From Larkinella sp. C7 (GTDB taxonomy: Bacteria; Bacteroidota; Bacteroidia; Cytophagales; Spirosomataceae), in assembly GCF_006149005.1 (NCBI RefSeq), contig NZ_VBSL01000005.1, positions 579,546-643,545 on the forward strand: DNA of 64,000 nt, in the 5' to 3' direction. A program made the translations under genes and the position numbers. The notes below the pieces were generated by a model. It had not been told where the DNA came from, did no database searches, and saw only the letters and a list, made by a program, of their open reading frames with translations. Positions 8,321 to 17,919 of the stretch are shown here, piece after piece. Numbering within the stretch: the first letter of the stretch is position 1; each line of letters opens with the position of its first letter.

Positions 8321-10006
8321 TTACTCTTTTTTCGTCTGCAACAATCCCATTTGCAGCAGCGGGAGTTCCGAATTCCGGGTTGGGTCGGCAATCCGTATTT
8401 TTTCAATTTCCCGGATCACATCCATAATTCCTTTCAACGGAATCTTGACCCAGGCCGGTCGGTAGCTGATTTCGTAGCCCAGTTCATACACGGCTTTTTC
8501 GAGCAGATACACCAGCAGCAAAAAGTTAACCTCGTTGCTGTTCTTGAACAGCGGATGTGGGCTGCCAACCGTTTCCAGGTAGGCATCCATGTACGTGTCG
8601 CGAATCAGTTTGAACCAACGTTCGGAAACGCGCTGCAGGTGATCGGGTTCAATGCCGGCGGTTTCTGTGCTGCCAAAGAGCTTGGCCGAAACCGCGTAAT
8701 GATACGACCGGATCATGCCGGCGACGTCTTTCAGGGGCGAATGTTTGATCTTTCGCTCGCTGATGCTGCTCTCCGGTTCGCCTTCAAAATCGATGATAAC
8801 GAAGTCGTTACCTGTTGCAAGAACCTGTCCCAGGTGGTAATCACCGTGAATCCGGATGCGCAGCGAGTCGAGCGGGCGGGTGCGGAAATCGTCAACAAAC
8901 TCATCGATCATCTCCTTGGCTTCCATAAACACCCACGCCAGACGCTGCGCCAGCGGATCGAGTTTCGTGTAATTGTCGATGAGCAGGTTATACCGCCGTT
9001 CGAGCAAACTTTCAAACCGCCGGATGATAAACTCCCGGTAGTCGTCGGTGAACGGTTCGGCGGCAAATGCCGGATCGCCCGAGTCCGGGTCATACAGCGC
9101 CAGGTGCATTTGACCCGTTCGTCGGCCCAGCAGTTCCACCCGGTCGAACACGTCTTCCCGGATCGTAAACAAGCGGTGTGGAACCGCATACAGAAAATCG
9201 TTGAGGTAATCGCCCGTCTGGTTCCAGCTATCCTGCTGATTTTCAACCATGCGCTGCATCATCCCGAGTGTAATGTCCGGCACACCCTCCTGCTCCCAGA
9301 TCACACTGCCGGCGTAGGCCGGGATATGGCTAAAATTGCTTTTTTCGGTCAGAAAACTGACGAGATCCACTTCCGGGTTGGTTTCCTGAAAAAGCTTGCG
9401 GTAAAGTTTCAGGAAATACTTCTCTCCCTGAGCCGGAACGCCAAAAACCAGTGCAGAATTACTTGAATCAACCGGTAATACACGACTGGTAATCAGTCCA
9501 CTGGCATCTTCAATAGCCAACCCTTTTCCCCGGTGGAAGGTCAGTTTTCCGTTTGTTTGATCCAGGGTTTGCTGATGGGCCAGGTGATGATACAGGGCTT
9601 GCTGGAACCGCTCGTCGTAAATGGCATCGACCACCAAACCGCTTTTCTGGTCGAATTTCGCACGCGTCAGCACCCCTTTCGGGGCAATTGAAGAGGCCCC
9701 GGGATGATCAGCTTCAACAAACGACAAGGGAAGTAAATACCGTTCGGTTTCCCCGTCGGCATACGCGGCTTCCACGATAAACAGGAATGCCTTATCGTCG
9801 GGTTGATTACCGGAAAGAAACGCAATTTCGTGAACAACCCGAATGCGAAAGCCGGCCTGCTGGCGGGCTTTACCGGCAAACCACCGGCACGAGTTCACAT
9901 AGGGAGGCAGAATCGCCGTTTCCAGAAACCGGATGGCATCCTGATCCCGGATTAGATTATTCCAGGCATAGGGGCTACTCAGGTTGGTTGCGGTTGAGTC
10001 GAACAT
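8321..10006 (-). CDS. mak: Maltokinase (Mak/Pep2), alpha-glucan pathway
   Basis: The enzyme phosphorylates maltose with ATP to maltose-1-phosphate, the donor used by GlgE. The 561 residues begin with the N-terminal cap signature 'LPPYVNSCRWFAGKAR' (about 33-48) and carry the kinase-like catalytic block 'IRIHGDYHLGQVLATG' followed by 'FVIIDFEGEP', the expected catalytic and metal-binding loops of the aminoglycoside-phosphotransferase-like fold. In many bacteria this protein is fused to or next to trehalose synthase TreS; here it is free-standing and no TreS is encoded nearby. It opens the mak-uma2-glgB run. Some databases call such proteins 'putative trehalose synthase' because of the TreS fusion form. 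Confidence 0.88.
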   Translation of the reverse strand: MFDSTATNLSSPYAWNNLIRDQDAIRFLETAILPPYVNSCRWFAGKARQQAGFRIRVVHEIAFLSGNQPDDKAFLFIVEAAYADGETERYLLPLSFVEADHPGASSIAPKGVLTRAKFDQKSGLVVDAIYDERFQQALYHHLAHQQTLDQTNGKLTFHRGKGLAIEDASGLITSRVLPVDSSNSALVFGVPAQGEKYFLKLYRKLFQETNPEVDLVSFLTEKSNFSHIPAYAGSVIWEQEGVPDITLGMMQRMVENQQDSWNQTGDYLNDFLYAVPHRLFTIREDVFDRVELLGRRTGQMHLALYDPDSGDPAFAAEPFTDDYREFIIRRFESLLERRYNLLIDNYTKLDPLAQRLAWVFMEAKEMIDEFVDDFRTRPLDSLRIRIHGDYHLGQVLATGNDFVIIDFEGEPESSISERKIKHSPLKDVAGMIRSYHYAVSAKLFGSTETAGIEPDHLQRVSERWFKLIRDTYMDAYLETVGSPHPLFKNSNEVNFLLLVYLLEKAVYELGYEISYRPAWVKIPLKGIMDVIREIEKIRIADPTRNSELPLLQMGLLQTKKE

Positions 10007-10108
10007 GGAGACAAATCGGAGCTACAGGCGAAGCGATTCTGCCCGTAATAATACAAAGTGATTCCGTAAATAAGCCTATTTGTTGGGGATAAATTGCAAA
10101 CCCGGCGT

Positions 10109-10711
10109 TTATTCTACCAGATAATCCATCAGAGTTTTCCACTGGATTTTCTGGTAGAAAAGCCAGCCGGTGGTGGCAATAACGGTATTGACCACCGCAC
10201 GGCCTCCGGCTTCCGGATTCTGGTTGTTGATTCGTTCATTTTCGCCAATCTGACAGGCCGTTAAGGTATTTCCCACCCATTCCACACGAAACGTGCTGCT
10301 CGATTCATCGGTAAAAAAGTGTTCGGTCCGGTTTTCGTTTTCGTGCGGGTCAGCACAGGGACGCGCCGTAAAACCGGCTTTCGTTTCCTCATCGACAACC
10401 TGGGTCACCTTAACCCAGTTTACGGGCGTCGGGCCGGGGAGTTCCAGGCGAATTAAATCACCAACCACCGGCCGACCGGTTGACTTCGCAAGCCCTGAGG
10501 GATCGTGTAAAACAAAATCGGCTGTCATGCTGGAGACTTCAGACCAGCGGTTTACGGCAAAAACTTTCTCTCTGGCTTGGGCAAATGCCTGCAAAGTAGT
10601 CTGAGCGTCTGGATAATGCTTCTGGCTACAATACGTCTTGTCAACCGAGTCGTCGCCTTTTAAAAGATCAATGCCCTGTTGAATGGCCTCTCCGATGTTA
10701 CTGGTTTTCAT
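10109..10711 (-). CDS. Hypothetical soluble protein
   Basis: A 200-residue protein with no leader, no membrane segment and no domain I can name. It contains Trp- and Val-rich strands ('VNRWSEVSSMTADF', 'NWVKVTQVVDEETKAG', 'TFRVEWVGNTLTACQ') that suggest a mixed alpha/beta or beta-sandwich fold. It is flanked by a terminator on its upstream side (10750-10781) and the maltokinase gene 102 bases downstream, so it is probably transcribed on its own. Confidence 0.65.
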   Translation of the reverse strand: MKTSNIGEAIQQGIDLLKGDDSVDKTYCSQKHYPDAQTTLQAFAQAREKVFAVNRWSEVSSMTADFVLHDPSGLAKSTGRPVVGDLIRLELPGPTPVNWVKVTQVVDEETKAGFTARPCADPHENENRTEHFFTDESSSTFRVEWVGNTLTACQIGENERINNQNPEAGGRAVVNTVIATTGWLFYQKIQWKTLMDYLVE

Positions 10712-10749
10712 ACGTTTTGGATTGAAGGGTCTACACGCTGTGTATTAAA

Positions 10750-10781
10750 AACCCATTCCGGCCGGTTGAGCGGAATGGGTT
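10750..10781 (-). terminator. Intrinsic terminator after the small secreted gene
   Basis: Arms 10750-10760 and 10771-10781 form a perfect 11-bp stem with a 10-base loop. On the minus strand it is followed by a T run. It lies 30 bases beyond the stop at 10811. Confidence 0.7.
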
Positions 10782-10810
10782 GTTTACGCTAAGCAGGATG
10801 CTAAAAGCCT

Positions 10811-11212
10811 TTATTGACGGGGGTTGGGCTTTTTACGGGTGGTGTCCGTACCGGTGTTGCCGAACGTACGGCCGTTGCTGCGGTCATTTTTGGCTTTCGG
10901 ATACGATCTGGACCGGTTCTTTTCGGACACTTTGCCATCAGCGGTTGACGGCGACCGTGCTTCCCGATTCGCCTGCTGACCCGAACGGCCAAATTTATTG
11001 GATGTGCTGTTGCTATCCGGGCGAACACCGGTAACGTTCCGGCTAATGCCCGCCCGGGTTTTGCCGGGCTCCGTTTTCTGTTCTTTCACATTCCCGTTCT
11101 TGCTCTGAGCCGAATTGGCAGCATTGCCTTCCGAACTGGTCGTCTGAGCCTGGGTTGGCCGGGTGAAAATCAATCCTGTCAATACAGCGGCCATTAAGAT
11201 TCCTTTTTTCAT
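10811..11212 (-). CDS. Small secreted, basic low-complexity protein
   Basis: A 133-residue protein with a signal peptide (residues 1 to about 23, ending 'TQAQ') followed by a Ser/Asn/Lys/Arg/Gly-rich, probably disordered chain. There is no family motif. A good terminator directly downstream and the leader support it as a real gene. The mature chain is strongly basic, which could fit binding to nucleic acid or to acidic envelope polymer, but this is a guess. Confidence 0.55.
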   Translation of the reverse strand: MKKGILMAAVLTGLIFTRPTQAQTTSSEGNAANSAQSKNGNVKEQKTEPGKTRAGISRNVTGVRPDSNSTSNKFGRSGQQANREARSPSTADGKVSEKNRSRSYPKAKNDRSNGRTFGNTGTDTTRKKPNPRQ

Positions 11213-11458
11213 CGTTGAGTTGATTTACGAGACGTTTTCCCGTCCACAAGGTTCATCATACAGTGCATTCGTGCGGTTTGGATTGGTTGAAAAGCCAAAC
11301 CGGTGACGACGGCCTTCTATGGTGTTAACCGCATACGCACCGCATTGTTATTGAAAATAAGCCAGGGTCCGGCAAAAGAAATTTGGTTTCTTCAACCTGA
11401 AAAGGCCGAATAAGTCCCAAGGTCCGTGGAAAATCACAACGCCCGAATGCCGCTTTTC

Positions 11459-12472
11459 TCACGGTTCAGGCTCCGTTTTCTGCTTCTGCTGATAGATAAA
11501 TTCGTGGAGCCTGCGGGATTTTTCACGGGTCTGCCGGGATTTTTCGGTAAACTCCTGCGCAGCTTTTTGGTTACCGGCCTCGGCAAATTGTTTCGCCGAC
11601 TGATCGAGCAACAGAATCGTCTCCTCAAACCCCCGAACGCCCTGCCACAGCGCTTCGTCAACGGTTTTGGTCACTTCGGCCAGCAGAGAACCTGCCGTAT
11701 ACGCATGACCCGTATGGCAACGATACCGGATCAGTTTGCCTTCTTTGATACTGACCAGGCTACCGTGGCACTCGGGGCAGGTTAAGGGCGTGAGTTCACC
11801 CAGATCAATGATGCCCATTTCGAAGGCGTTTTCTTCAGCGGCAATGTTGATTTCGGCCTCCATCCGGGTCTTTTCCTCGGCCGAAAGCGTAGGTTTTTCG
11901 GACACCTCCTCCTGGGTTAACCGGTTCAGCAACTGCGCCATTTCGGCCATCGGAACACTGTAGTCGACATCGACGTATTCCCGCACACTATCCGGCATGC
12001 TGGGATACAGGGCTTCGTCCGGTTCCTGAATAATGGTTAGCCCGCCGAGCCGTTTGATGGACCACATGCCTGAGGTGCCGTCGTTGAGCATTCCCGTTAG
12101 AACAACCCCAATCACCCGGGGGCCGTAGGTATATGCCGCAGACCGAAACAGGGCGTCGATGGAAGGGCGAAACCGGTTTTCTTTCGGACCTTTTTTGACA
12201 ATCATCCGGTCATGTTCGACCAGCAGGTGATGGTCGGGCAGAGCGACATAAATCTGGCCTGGTCGAATGCTTTCTCCATCCCGGGGATGAACGGCCTTCA
12301 GGGGTCCCGCGTGGGTCAGAATATCAGGCAAAAAACTGGGTGAGTGGGGTGAAAGATGCTGCACGATAAAAATAGAAGCCCCAAAATCCGCGGAAAGAGT
12401 CGATACCAATTCTTTCAGGGCCGTTATTCCGCCGGCCGAAGAGCCTATAACTACCAGATTGCGCTTTGCCAT
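11459..12472 (-). CDS. CheB-type protein methylesterase without receiver domain
   Basis: The reading frame is open to 12559, but the start at 12472 gives 'MAKRNLVVIGSSAGG', which begins directly at the CheB fold, so I chose it (337 residues). The catalytic triad is present: Ser12 in GSSAGG, His39 in 'VQHLSPHSPS', Asp131 in 'GMLNDGTSG'. The usual N-terminal receiver domain is missing. A C-terminal part (about 220-330) has a CPECH...CHTGH pattern typical of a zinc-ribbon-like tail and a basic helical end. CheB removes methyl groups from glutamates of chemoreceptors; no chemoreceptor or flagellar gene is in the window, so its substrate may lie elsewhere. It is divergent from a second, hybrid CheB gene at 12636. 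Confidence 0.85.
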   Translation of the reverse strand: MAKRNLVVIGSSAGGITALKELVSTLSADFGASIFIVQHLSPHSPSFLPDILTHAGPLKAVHPRDGESIRPGQIYVALPDHHLLVEHDRMIVKKGPKENRFRPSIDALFRSAAYTYGPRVIGVVLTGMLNDGTSGMWSIKRLGGLTIIQEPDEALYPSMPDSVREYVDVDYSVPMAEMAQLLNRLTQEEVSEKPTLSAEEKTRMEAEINIAAEENAFEMGIIDLGELTPLTCPECHGSLVSIKEGKLIRYRCHTGHAYTAGSLLAEVTKTVDEALWQGVRGFEETILLLDQSAKQFAEAGNQKAAQEFTEKSRQTREKSRRLHEFIYQQKQKTEPEP

Positions 12473-12635
12473 ACACGATATAACTATGAATTTTAGGATA
12501 AACACGTTCGCTCCTTCTCCAGAAGAGAAGGCGTAATCTAAGTTTGAAGAGTCTGGCAAATAGTCCTAACTTGCTTCCGGTACCTTCGTCTCCCAAAGTA
12601 AACAGTTAACTTGTACGATAGTTCTTGAAAATGGT

Positions 12636-13895
12636 ATGGCAAAAAAAACAGCTTCTACCCATCGACCTCCGCTGAGACCAGTTCCGGTTGTTGCCATTGG
12701 CGCATCGGCGGGCGGTCTGGAGGCCCTGTCGCTTTTGCTGGCCAATTTGTCTTCGACAACCGGTTTTGCGTTTGTATACATTCAACACCTCGACCCCGAG
12801 CAGGAAAGCCACCTTTCCGCTCTGATGGGCCGGGTGACGCCCATGCCGGTTCGGGAGGCCGGGCAGGGAATGCGGATCGAACCCGATTCGGTCTACATCA
12901 TTCCGCCCGACAAGGATATTGAAATCATTGACGGAACGCTGCGACTTTCCGCCCGGCAGCCCCGGCCCTACCTTCACATGCCCATCGACCAGTTCTTTAT
13001 TTCGTTGGCCAATCAGCAGAAGGAAGGAGCCATTGCGATTTTGCTATCGGGGGCCGCTTCCGACGGCACTCTGGGTCTGAAAGCCATCAAAGCGGAAGGC
13101 GGTATCACGATGGCGCAGGATGAAACGGCTCAATTTCAGAGCATGCCCCAAACGGCCATTCGCGAGGGCGTGGTCGACCTGGTGCTTCCTCCGAAGGAAA
13201 TTGCGAAAGAAGTGGAGCGGTTGAGCCACCAAAGCTACCTTTTCCGGTTGAACACACTTGTGGAAGGGCCGGGCGACGTGGAAACACCGGATGAAGACCT
13301 GAAAGCGGTTATTCTGTTCATCAAAAAAGCCACCGGAGTCGATTTCACCCATTACAAAATATCCACCATCCGGCGTCGCATCATCCGACGAATGCTGCTG
13401 TATAAACTGGAAAAATTGCAGGACTACATCCGGTATATGAAGCAGCACACCCATGAGGTCGACGCCCTGTACAGTGACCTGTTGATCAACGTGACGCATT
13501 TTTTTCGGGACGAGGAAACGATGGATTACCTGAAGAAAATTCTGCTGCCTCAGATCATTAAAAACAAACTGCCCCGCGACCCCCTGCGAATCTGGATTCC
13601 GGCCTGCTCGACGGGTCAGGAAGCCTACTCACTGGCCATGCTGATTCTGGAAGTTGTTGAGGACCGCGTTCCCAGTCTGCCCATCCATATTTTTGCGACA
13701 GATCTGAGCGAAGCCGCCATTGCCAAAGCCCGACAGGGCAACTACTCCCGCAGTGAGGTGATGGACATTTCGCCCCAGCGGCTGCTGCGGTTTTTCACGA
13801 AGGTGGATGATCATTACCGCATCAGCCGAACCATTCGTGATCTGTGCGTTTTTGCCCCCCATAACATTTTCAAAGACCCGCCCTTTCCCGGCTAG
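12636..13895 (+). pseudogene. 5' part of a frameshifted CheB-CheR-PAS hybrid gene
   Basis: This frame encodes 419 residues: a CheB methylesterase (about 15-200; Ser24 in GASAGG, His51 in 'IQHLDP', Asp in 'ASDGTLG'), then the CheR helical domain and most of the methyltransferase domain ('VTHFFRDEETMDYL', 'WIPACSTGQEAYSLAM'). It stops at a TAG (13893-13895) in the middle of CheR. The CheR sequence resumes in another frame at 13889 ('RLDLISCRNLLIYLDQ'). Loss of one C in the CCC at 13887-13889 explains the break. Either a true mutation or a sequencing error is possible, but further damage at the 3' end of the gene favours real decay. Confidence 0.8.
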
Positions 13896-15985
13896 ACCTC
13901 ATCAGTTGCCGCAACCTGCTGATTTACCTGGACCAGGTGTTGCAGAAAAAAGCCATCGCGACCTTCCATTATGCTCTCAATCCAACCGGCTATCTGCTAC
14001 TTGGAAAGTCTGAAACCATCGGCTCTTCCGCGCCGTTTTTTGCCCAGTTGGAAAAGAATTACAAAATCTACGTACGAAAAAATGATGTTACCAGCCGTCC
14101 TACCTTTGAAATGAATCCCCGGATGCCGGAAGCAGACCCTATGGAAGAGCCCAATCGAACCCCCAAAAATCCCAAGGCCGACCCTGCCTCCAGGGATCTG
14201 GATACCGTCGTCGACACACTGTTGCTAAGTCAGTATGTCCCGGCCAGCGTGGTGGTGAATCAGGACCTCGACATTCTTCAGTTTCGGGGCTCTACGGGTC
14301 TGTTTCTGGAGCCTTTGCCGGGAAAAGCCAGTCTCAATCTGCTCAAGATGGCCCGCCCGTCCCTGCTTTTCGAACTGCGCAACACCGTCCACAAGGCCCA
14401 TAAATCAGGGGAGCCGATCCGGAAAACCGGTCTGGAAATCAAGGTGAAAAGCAAAACACACCAGGTAGCCATTGAAGCGGTTCCGCTCAAAACCGCAACG
14501 GAGGAACGGCTCTTTCTGATCATTTTTGAAGAAGTCACCACCCCGGCCCTGCAAGAGAGTGGAAAAACGGGGGTTCGCGTCCGCCGAATCAAACAACTGG
14601 AAGAAGAACTCGCCACCCTGCGGGAAGATCTGCATTCCATTATTGAGGAGCAGGAAGCCAATAACGAAGAATTGCAGTCGGCCAACGAGGAAATTATCAG
14701 CAGCAACGAAGAACTCCAGAGCATCAATGAGGAACTGGAAACGAGCAAAGAAGAAATCGAATCAGCGAACGAAGAACTGCAAACCATCAACCAGGAGTTG
14801 CAGCAACGCAACGACCAGTTGACGGAGGCTTATGCGTTTGCCGAAGACATTTTCTCCACCATTCGGGAAGCCACCCTCGTTCTGAACAGCGACCTGCGGG
14901 TGATGAGTGCCAACCAGGCTTTTTACACCATTTTCCGGGTTCGGCCCGAAGCCACCGAGGGGCGTTTGCTCTACGAACTTGGAAACCGCCAGTGGGACAT
15001 TCCCCAACTCCGGAACATGCTCGATGCGGTGGTGCAGGAAGATGCCCAGTTTCAGGGATTTGAAGTAGCCCATAACTTTCCGGAAATCGGCGAAAAAGTG
15101 ATGTACCTCAACGCGCGAAAGGTGGTTCGGCAACACAGTCAGGAAGCCATTCTGGTGGCCATTGAGGACATTACCGAACACCGGCAGGTGCAACGAATGC
15201 TGTCGGAACAGGAAGCGTGGTTTCACACCATTGTCGACAGTGCGCCGACGCTCATCTGGGTGGCTGGCCCCGACGCCCGTTACAAGTATCTCAACACGGC
15301 CTGGACAGCCTACGCCGGTCATCCCCCGAAAGAGGAACGGCTGCACGGCTGGACGGCCGATATTCATTCCGACGATAGGGAAGCCTACCTGGCCATTTAC
15401 CGGAAAAGCTTTGAAGAACGGCTCCCCTTTTCCTTCGAATACCGGTTGCGCCGAAATGACGGCGAATACCGCTGGATGCAGGAAAAAGCCAGCCCTCTTT
15501 TCAAACCGGACGGCACATTCAATGGCTATCTGGGCACCTGCACCGACGTTCACCTGCAGAAGACCCTGACCCAGGAACTGGATTTGCGCGTTCAGGAGCG
15601 GACACGAGAAGTACAGAAAACCGCCGAAAGCTTACAGGCCGTGCTGAACAGTTCACCGGCGTCCATCGCCTATTTCAAAGCCATCCCCGAATCGAACGAT
15701 ATCACGGACTTTACGCTCGTGGTCTGCAATCAGAATTTTGCGACCTTGAACAACCAGCCTGTCAGCCAGATGCAGGGCCGACAGGCCAGCCAATTGTTTC
15801 CGAACCAGTGGTCGGCAGGCATGTTCGATCGATTCAAACAGGTCGTTGAAACCGGCGAACCCGTGTATGAAGAACAACAGAATTCAATTCCTGACACGGA
15901 TCGCTGGTGGGGCTCGTCGATCATCAAATACGATGGCGGGCTCGTCGTCACCCGTCTGAACGTAAGCGGGCCAGGAGAAGGTTGA
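13889..15985 (+). pseudogene. 3' part of the CheB-CheR hybrid: CheR end, coiled coil, PAS domains
   Basis: Continuation of the hybrid gene after the frameshift; the first ATG in this frame is at 13937. It encodes the last part of CheR, a PAS-like segment, a long Glu/Asn/Leu-rich coiled coil (14640-14815, repeating units such as 'ANEEIISSNEELQSINEELE'), and three further PAS domains with 'EDITEHRQ' and 'YLGTCTDVH' ends. It stops at 15985, just where a histidine-kinase module would start in intact relatives. CheB-CheR-PAS-kinase hybrids are common in Spirosoma-like genomes and are thought to sense signals and change methylation states of partners. Confidence 0.8.
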
Positions 15986-16291
15986 ATTCACCCGGTTCGA
16001 GGTCGCTGAACGGTTGCTCGATCTGGGCCAAAGTATGAAACCGCTGGCCGACCAGCGGAATTTGTGGGTTCAAACCCGGGGTAAATCTTCGCTGTTGGTG
16101 ACGAGCGACCCCATTCTCATACGCCGGATTGCCCAGAAGTCAATTCGGGATCAGAAACGGTTCCCGATCAGGCGGGTGATTAGGGAATTGGTCTGTCGAT
16201 CGTCAAAAACCTGTGCGAGTTGTTGCGGGGTATCCTGACGGTGGAAACGCCACCCGAAGGAGGAACGGTTTTCAAACTGCAATTCCCGTAA
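15986..16291 (+). pseudogene. Remnant of the hybrid's histidine-kinase ATPase domain
   Basis: Two scraps of a kinase are readable. From 15986 one frame gives 'TRFEVAERLLDLGQSMKPLA' and then 'SDPILIRRIAQ', the start of an ATPase domain. From 16184 to the stop at 16291 another frame gives 'GIGLSIVKNLCELLRG' and a proper end, 'GGTVFKLQFP'. A TAG at 16181-16183 stands where Glu is expected before GIGL. The DHp (phospho-acceptor) domain and the middle of the ATPase domain are absent. The kinase output of the hybrid is therefore dead. Confidence 0.75.
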
Positions 16292-16457
16292 ACGTATATA
16301 CCTCCCGGCAGAAACTTGGCCGCAATCCCAACCCGCCGGATCGGGCAAACAAAAAAAGAAAAAAATGTTCCATCTTCCTGAACACATCAAAATGGGGAAG
16401 CGTTGTGAATGTAATACCCTGTAATTTATAGTTTCCAGGAAACGCAACGTTGAAAAC

Positions 16458-16934
16458 ATGAATGACTCCAGAAATAAAAAAAGCCCGAATCGGCTCCGAA
16501 AAGCCCGACTCCTGGTTATTGAAGACAGTGCGGATCATCGGCTGCTGATAAAAAATGCGCTCCAGCAAAGTTTTATGGATATTGATACGGTGATCATGGC
16601 GGATGAGCATACCGCCATCCATTACCTCGAAGAATGCATGCAGACCGGACTGCGGCTTCCTCAGTTGATCCTGCTGGATCTGTATCTGCCGGAGCGGGAG
16701 AATGGCTGGGCTTTTCTGAAAAAAGTTAAAAACCTAAATCCGGAGGTCGGGCAAATCCCGGTCGTGGTATTCAGTAATTCAAGTGATTCCGAAGACATCG
16801 TGGAATCGTACGACCGTGGAGTGGCTTCCTACGTTGTCAAGCCCATGAACTTTACAGAGTGGACCGATTACTTTCAGACCCTGAAAGAATACTGGTGGGA
16901 AACCGTATCGTTACCCAACACCCATTCGATGTAA
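16458..16934 (+). CDS. Single-domain response regulator (receiver only)
   Basis: A 158-residue receiver domain of CheY/Rcp1 type. The acidic pocket 'VIEDSADH', the phospho-acceptor Asp74 in 'LILLDLYLPE', the Ser/Thr position in 'VVFSNSSDSED' and the conserved Lys in 'SYVVKPMNF' are all present. It has no output domain. It follows the ruined hybrid gene by 166 bases on the same strand, so it may have been its partner; with the kinase lost it would need another phosphodonor, for example one of the PAS kinases at 20.4 or 39.5 kb. Confidence 0.9.
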   Translation: MNDSRNKKSPNRLRKARLLVIEDSADHRLLIKNALQQSFMDIDTVIMADEHTAIHYLEECMQTGLRLPQLILLDLYLPERENGWAFLKKVKNLNPEVGQIPVVVFSNSSDSEDIVESYDRGVASYVVKPMNFTEWTDYFQTLKEYWWETVSLPNTHSM

Positions 16935-16966
16935 GAAAGGTTCCGCCCCGAAACCGGGTAGTTCAG

Positions 16967-17797
16967 CTAGACCGGGGTGGAGCGGACGTTCCCCGCCTGT
17001 GGCGCAGATGCAACCGACAGCCAATACCGAAATATTTTTTCCAGTACCTGAATGAACCGGGGCAGATCGGTGGGATAAACAATGACCGAATTGGCCCCCG
17101 ATGCGTACCCCTGTTGAGCCTGGTCGTAATTGCCGGCCGATGACAGCAGAATGGTGGGAATAAACCGGAAGCGGGAACTGTTTTTGAGCGTTTGCAACGT
17201 GAGCAAACTGCCCGGCTGGCTCCCGTCCAACACAATCACGGCGGGCATATCGGCCTCTCCAGTGCCAGCAATCACTTTCTGAAGGCCGTTGCCGGTGTCG
17301 AATAGCTTCAGCCCCCATTGCGACCATTTTTCACCCATCAGTTGCTGCACCAAACCGCTTTTTAGCTCATCGGCCATCACCAGCCACATCCGCCGGGAAG
17401 CCAAAGACGAATGTTTTTTTTCGAGCCCAGCCAGAGCCACCAACGGAGAACTGACCGGCTCCCCATTTGCCGACAATGAAGGCGGCAGCATCTTAACCAG
17501 AAGCGGATCGATGATCAGACTCCAGCGCCGGCGGCTGACGGGCAGCGTTTCACCGTCCCGCAGGCTAACCGACCCCGCCATTTTGTGTCCCGGAGGAGCC
17601 TGAAAATCAGCAATGTAATGGGGATTAACCAGGGCCGTTTTATGAACCCGAAGAAAACCGGAGAGTTTCTTTTCAAAAAAAACCAGGGATTTTGCCAACA
17701 AAACCTTGCGCCCGTCGCCGTAATGCACCCACGTATAATTGCTGAACCCTTTCAGGTATTTGATCAACGCAGGGTATTGAATCGCTTCCTGAATCAT
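16967..17797 (-). CDS. LytTR DNA-binding protein with C-terminal degenerate receiver
   Basis: The frame is open to 17848, but 17797 (MIQEAIQYPALIKYLKGFSN) begins directly at the LytTR domain and is preferred (276 residues). Residues about 1-95 are a LytTR DNA-binding domain ('YTWVHYGDG', 'FLRVHKTALVNPHYI', 'LPVSRRRW'). Residues about 130-265 look like a receiver: 'VIVLDGSQPGS' holds an Asp at the phospho-site and 'ILLSSAG' the Ser, but the conserved Lys-Pro has become Tyr-Pro ('VIVYPTD'). In ordinary LytTR regulators the receiver comes first, so the order is reversed. Its binding sites and targets are unknown. Confidence 0.8.
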   Translation of the reverse strand: MIQEAIQYPALIKYLKGFSNYTWVHYGDGRKVLLAKSLVFFEKKLSGFLRVHKTALVNPHYIADFQAPPGHKMAGSVSLRDGETLPVSRRRWSLIIDPLLVKMLPPSLSANGEPVSSPLVALAGLEKKHSSLASRRMWLVMADELKSGLVQQLMGEKWSQWGLKLFDTGNGLQKVIAGTGEADMPAVIVLDGSQPGSLLTLQTLKNSSRFRFIPTILLSSAGNYDQAQQGYASGANSVIVYPTDLPRFIQVLEKIFRYWLSVASAPQAGNVRSTPV

Positions 17798-17919
17798 GTT
17801 GTTTACCAATAAAATGCTATGCTTGCATGTTTTATAAAGTAACCGCATTCAGGACAATTGTAGCTGCATTTCTTAGGCAACGGCACTTCTTTTCAAGGTC
17901 CCATCAGCCGCCAAAACGG

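Noticed and set aside
8351..9466. 371-codon plus-strand frame inside the maltokinase gene
   Set aside because: Antisense to a gene with clear kinase motifs; no motif of its own.
14640..14815. Tandem repeat that might suggest a CRISPR or satellite
   Set aside because: It is the coding repeat of a coiled coil in the hybrid gene, with period and residues typical of 'NEELQS' units. No CRISPR array was seen anywhere in the window.
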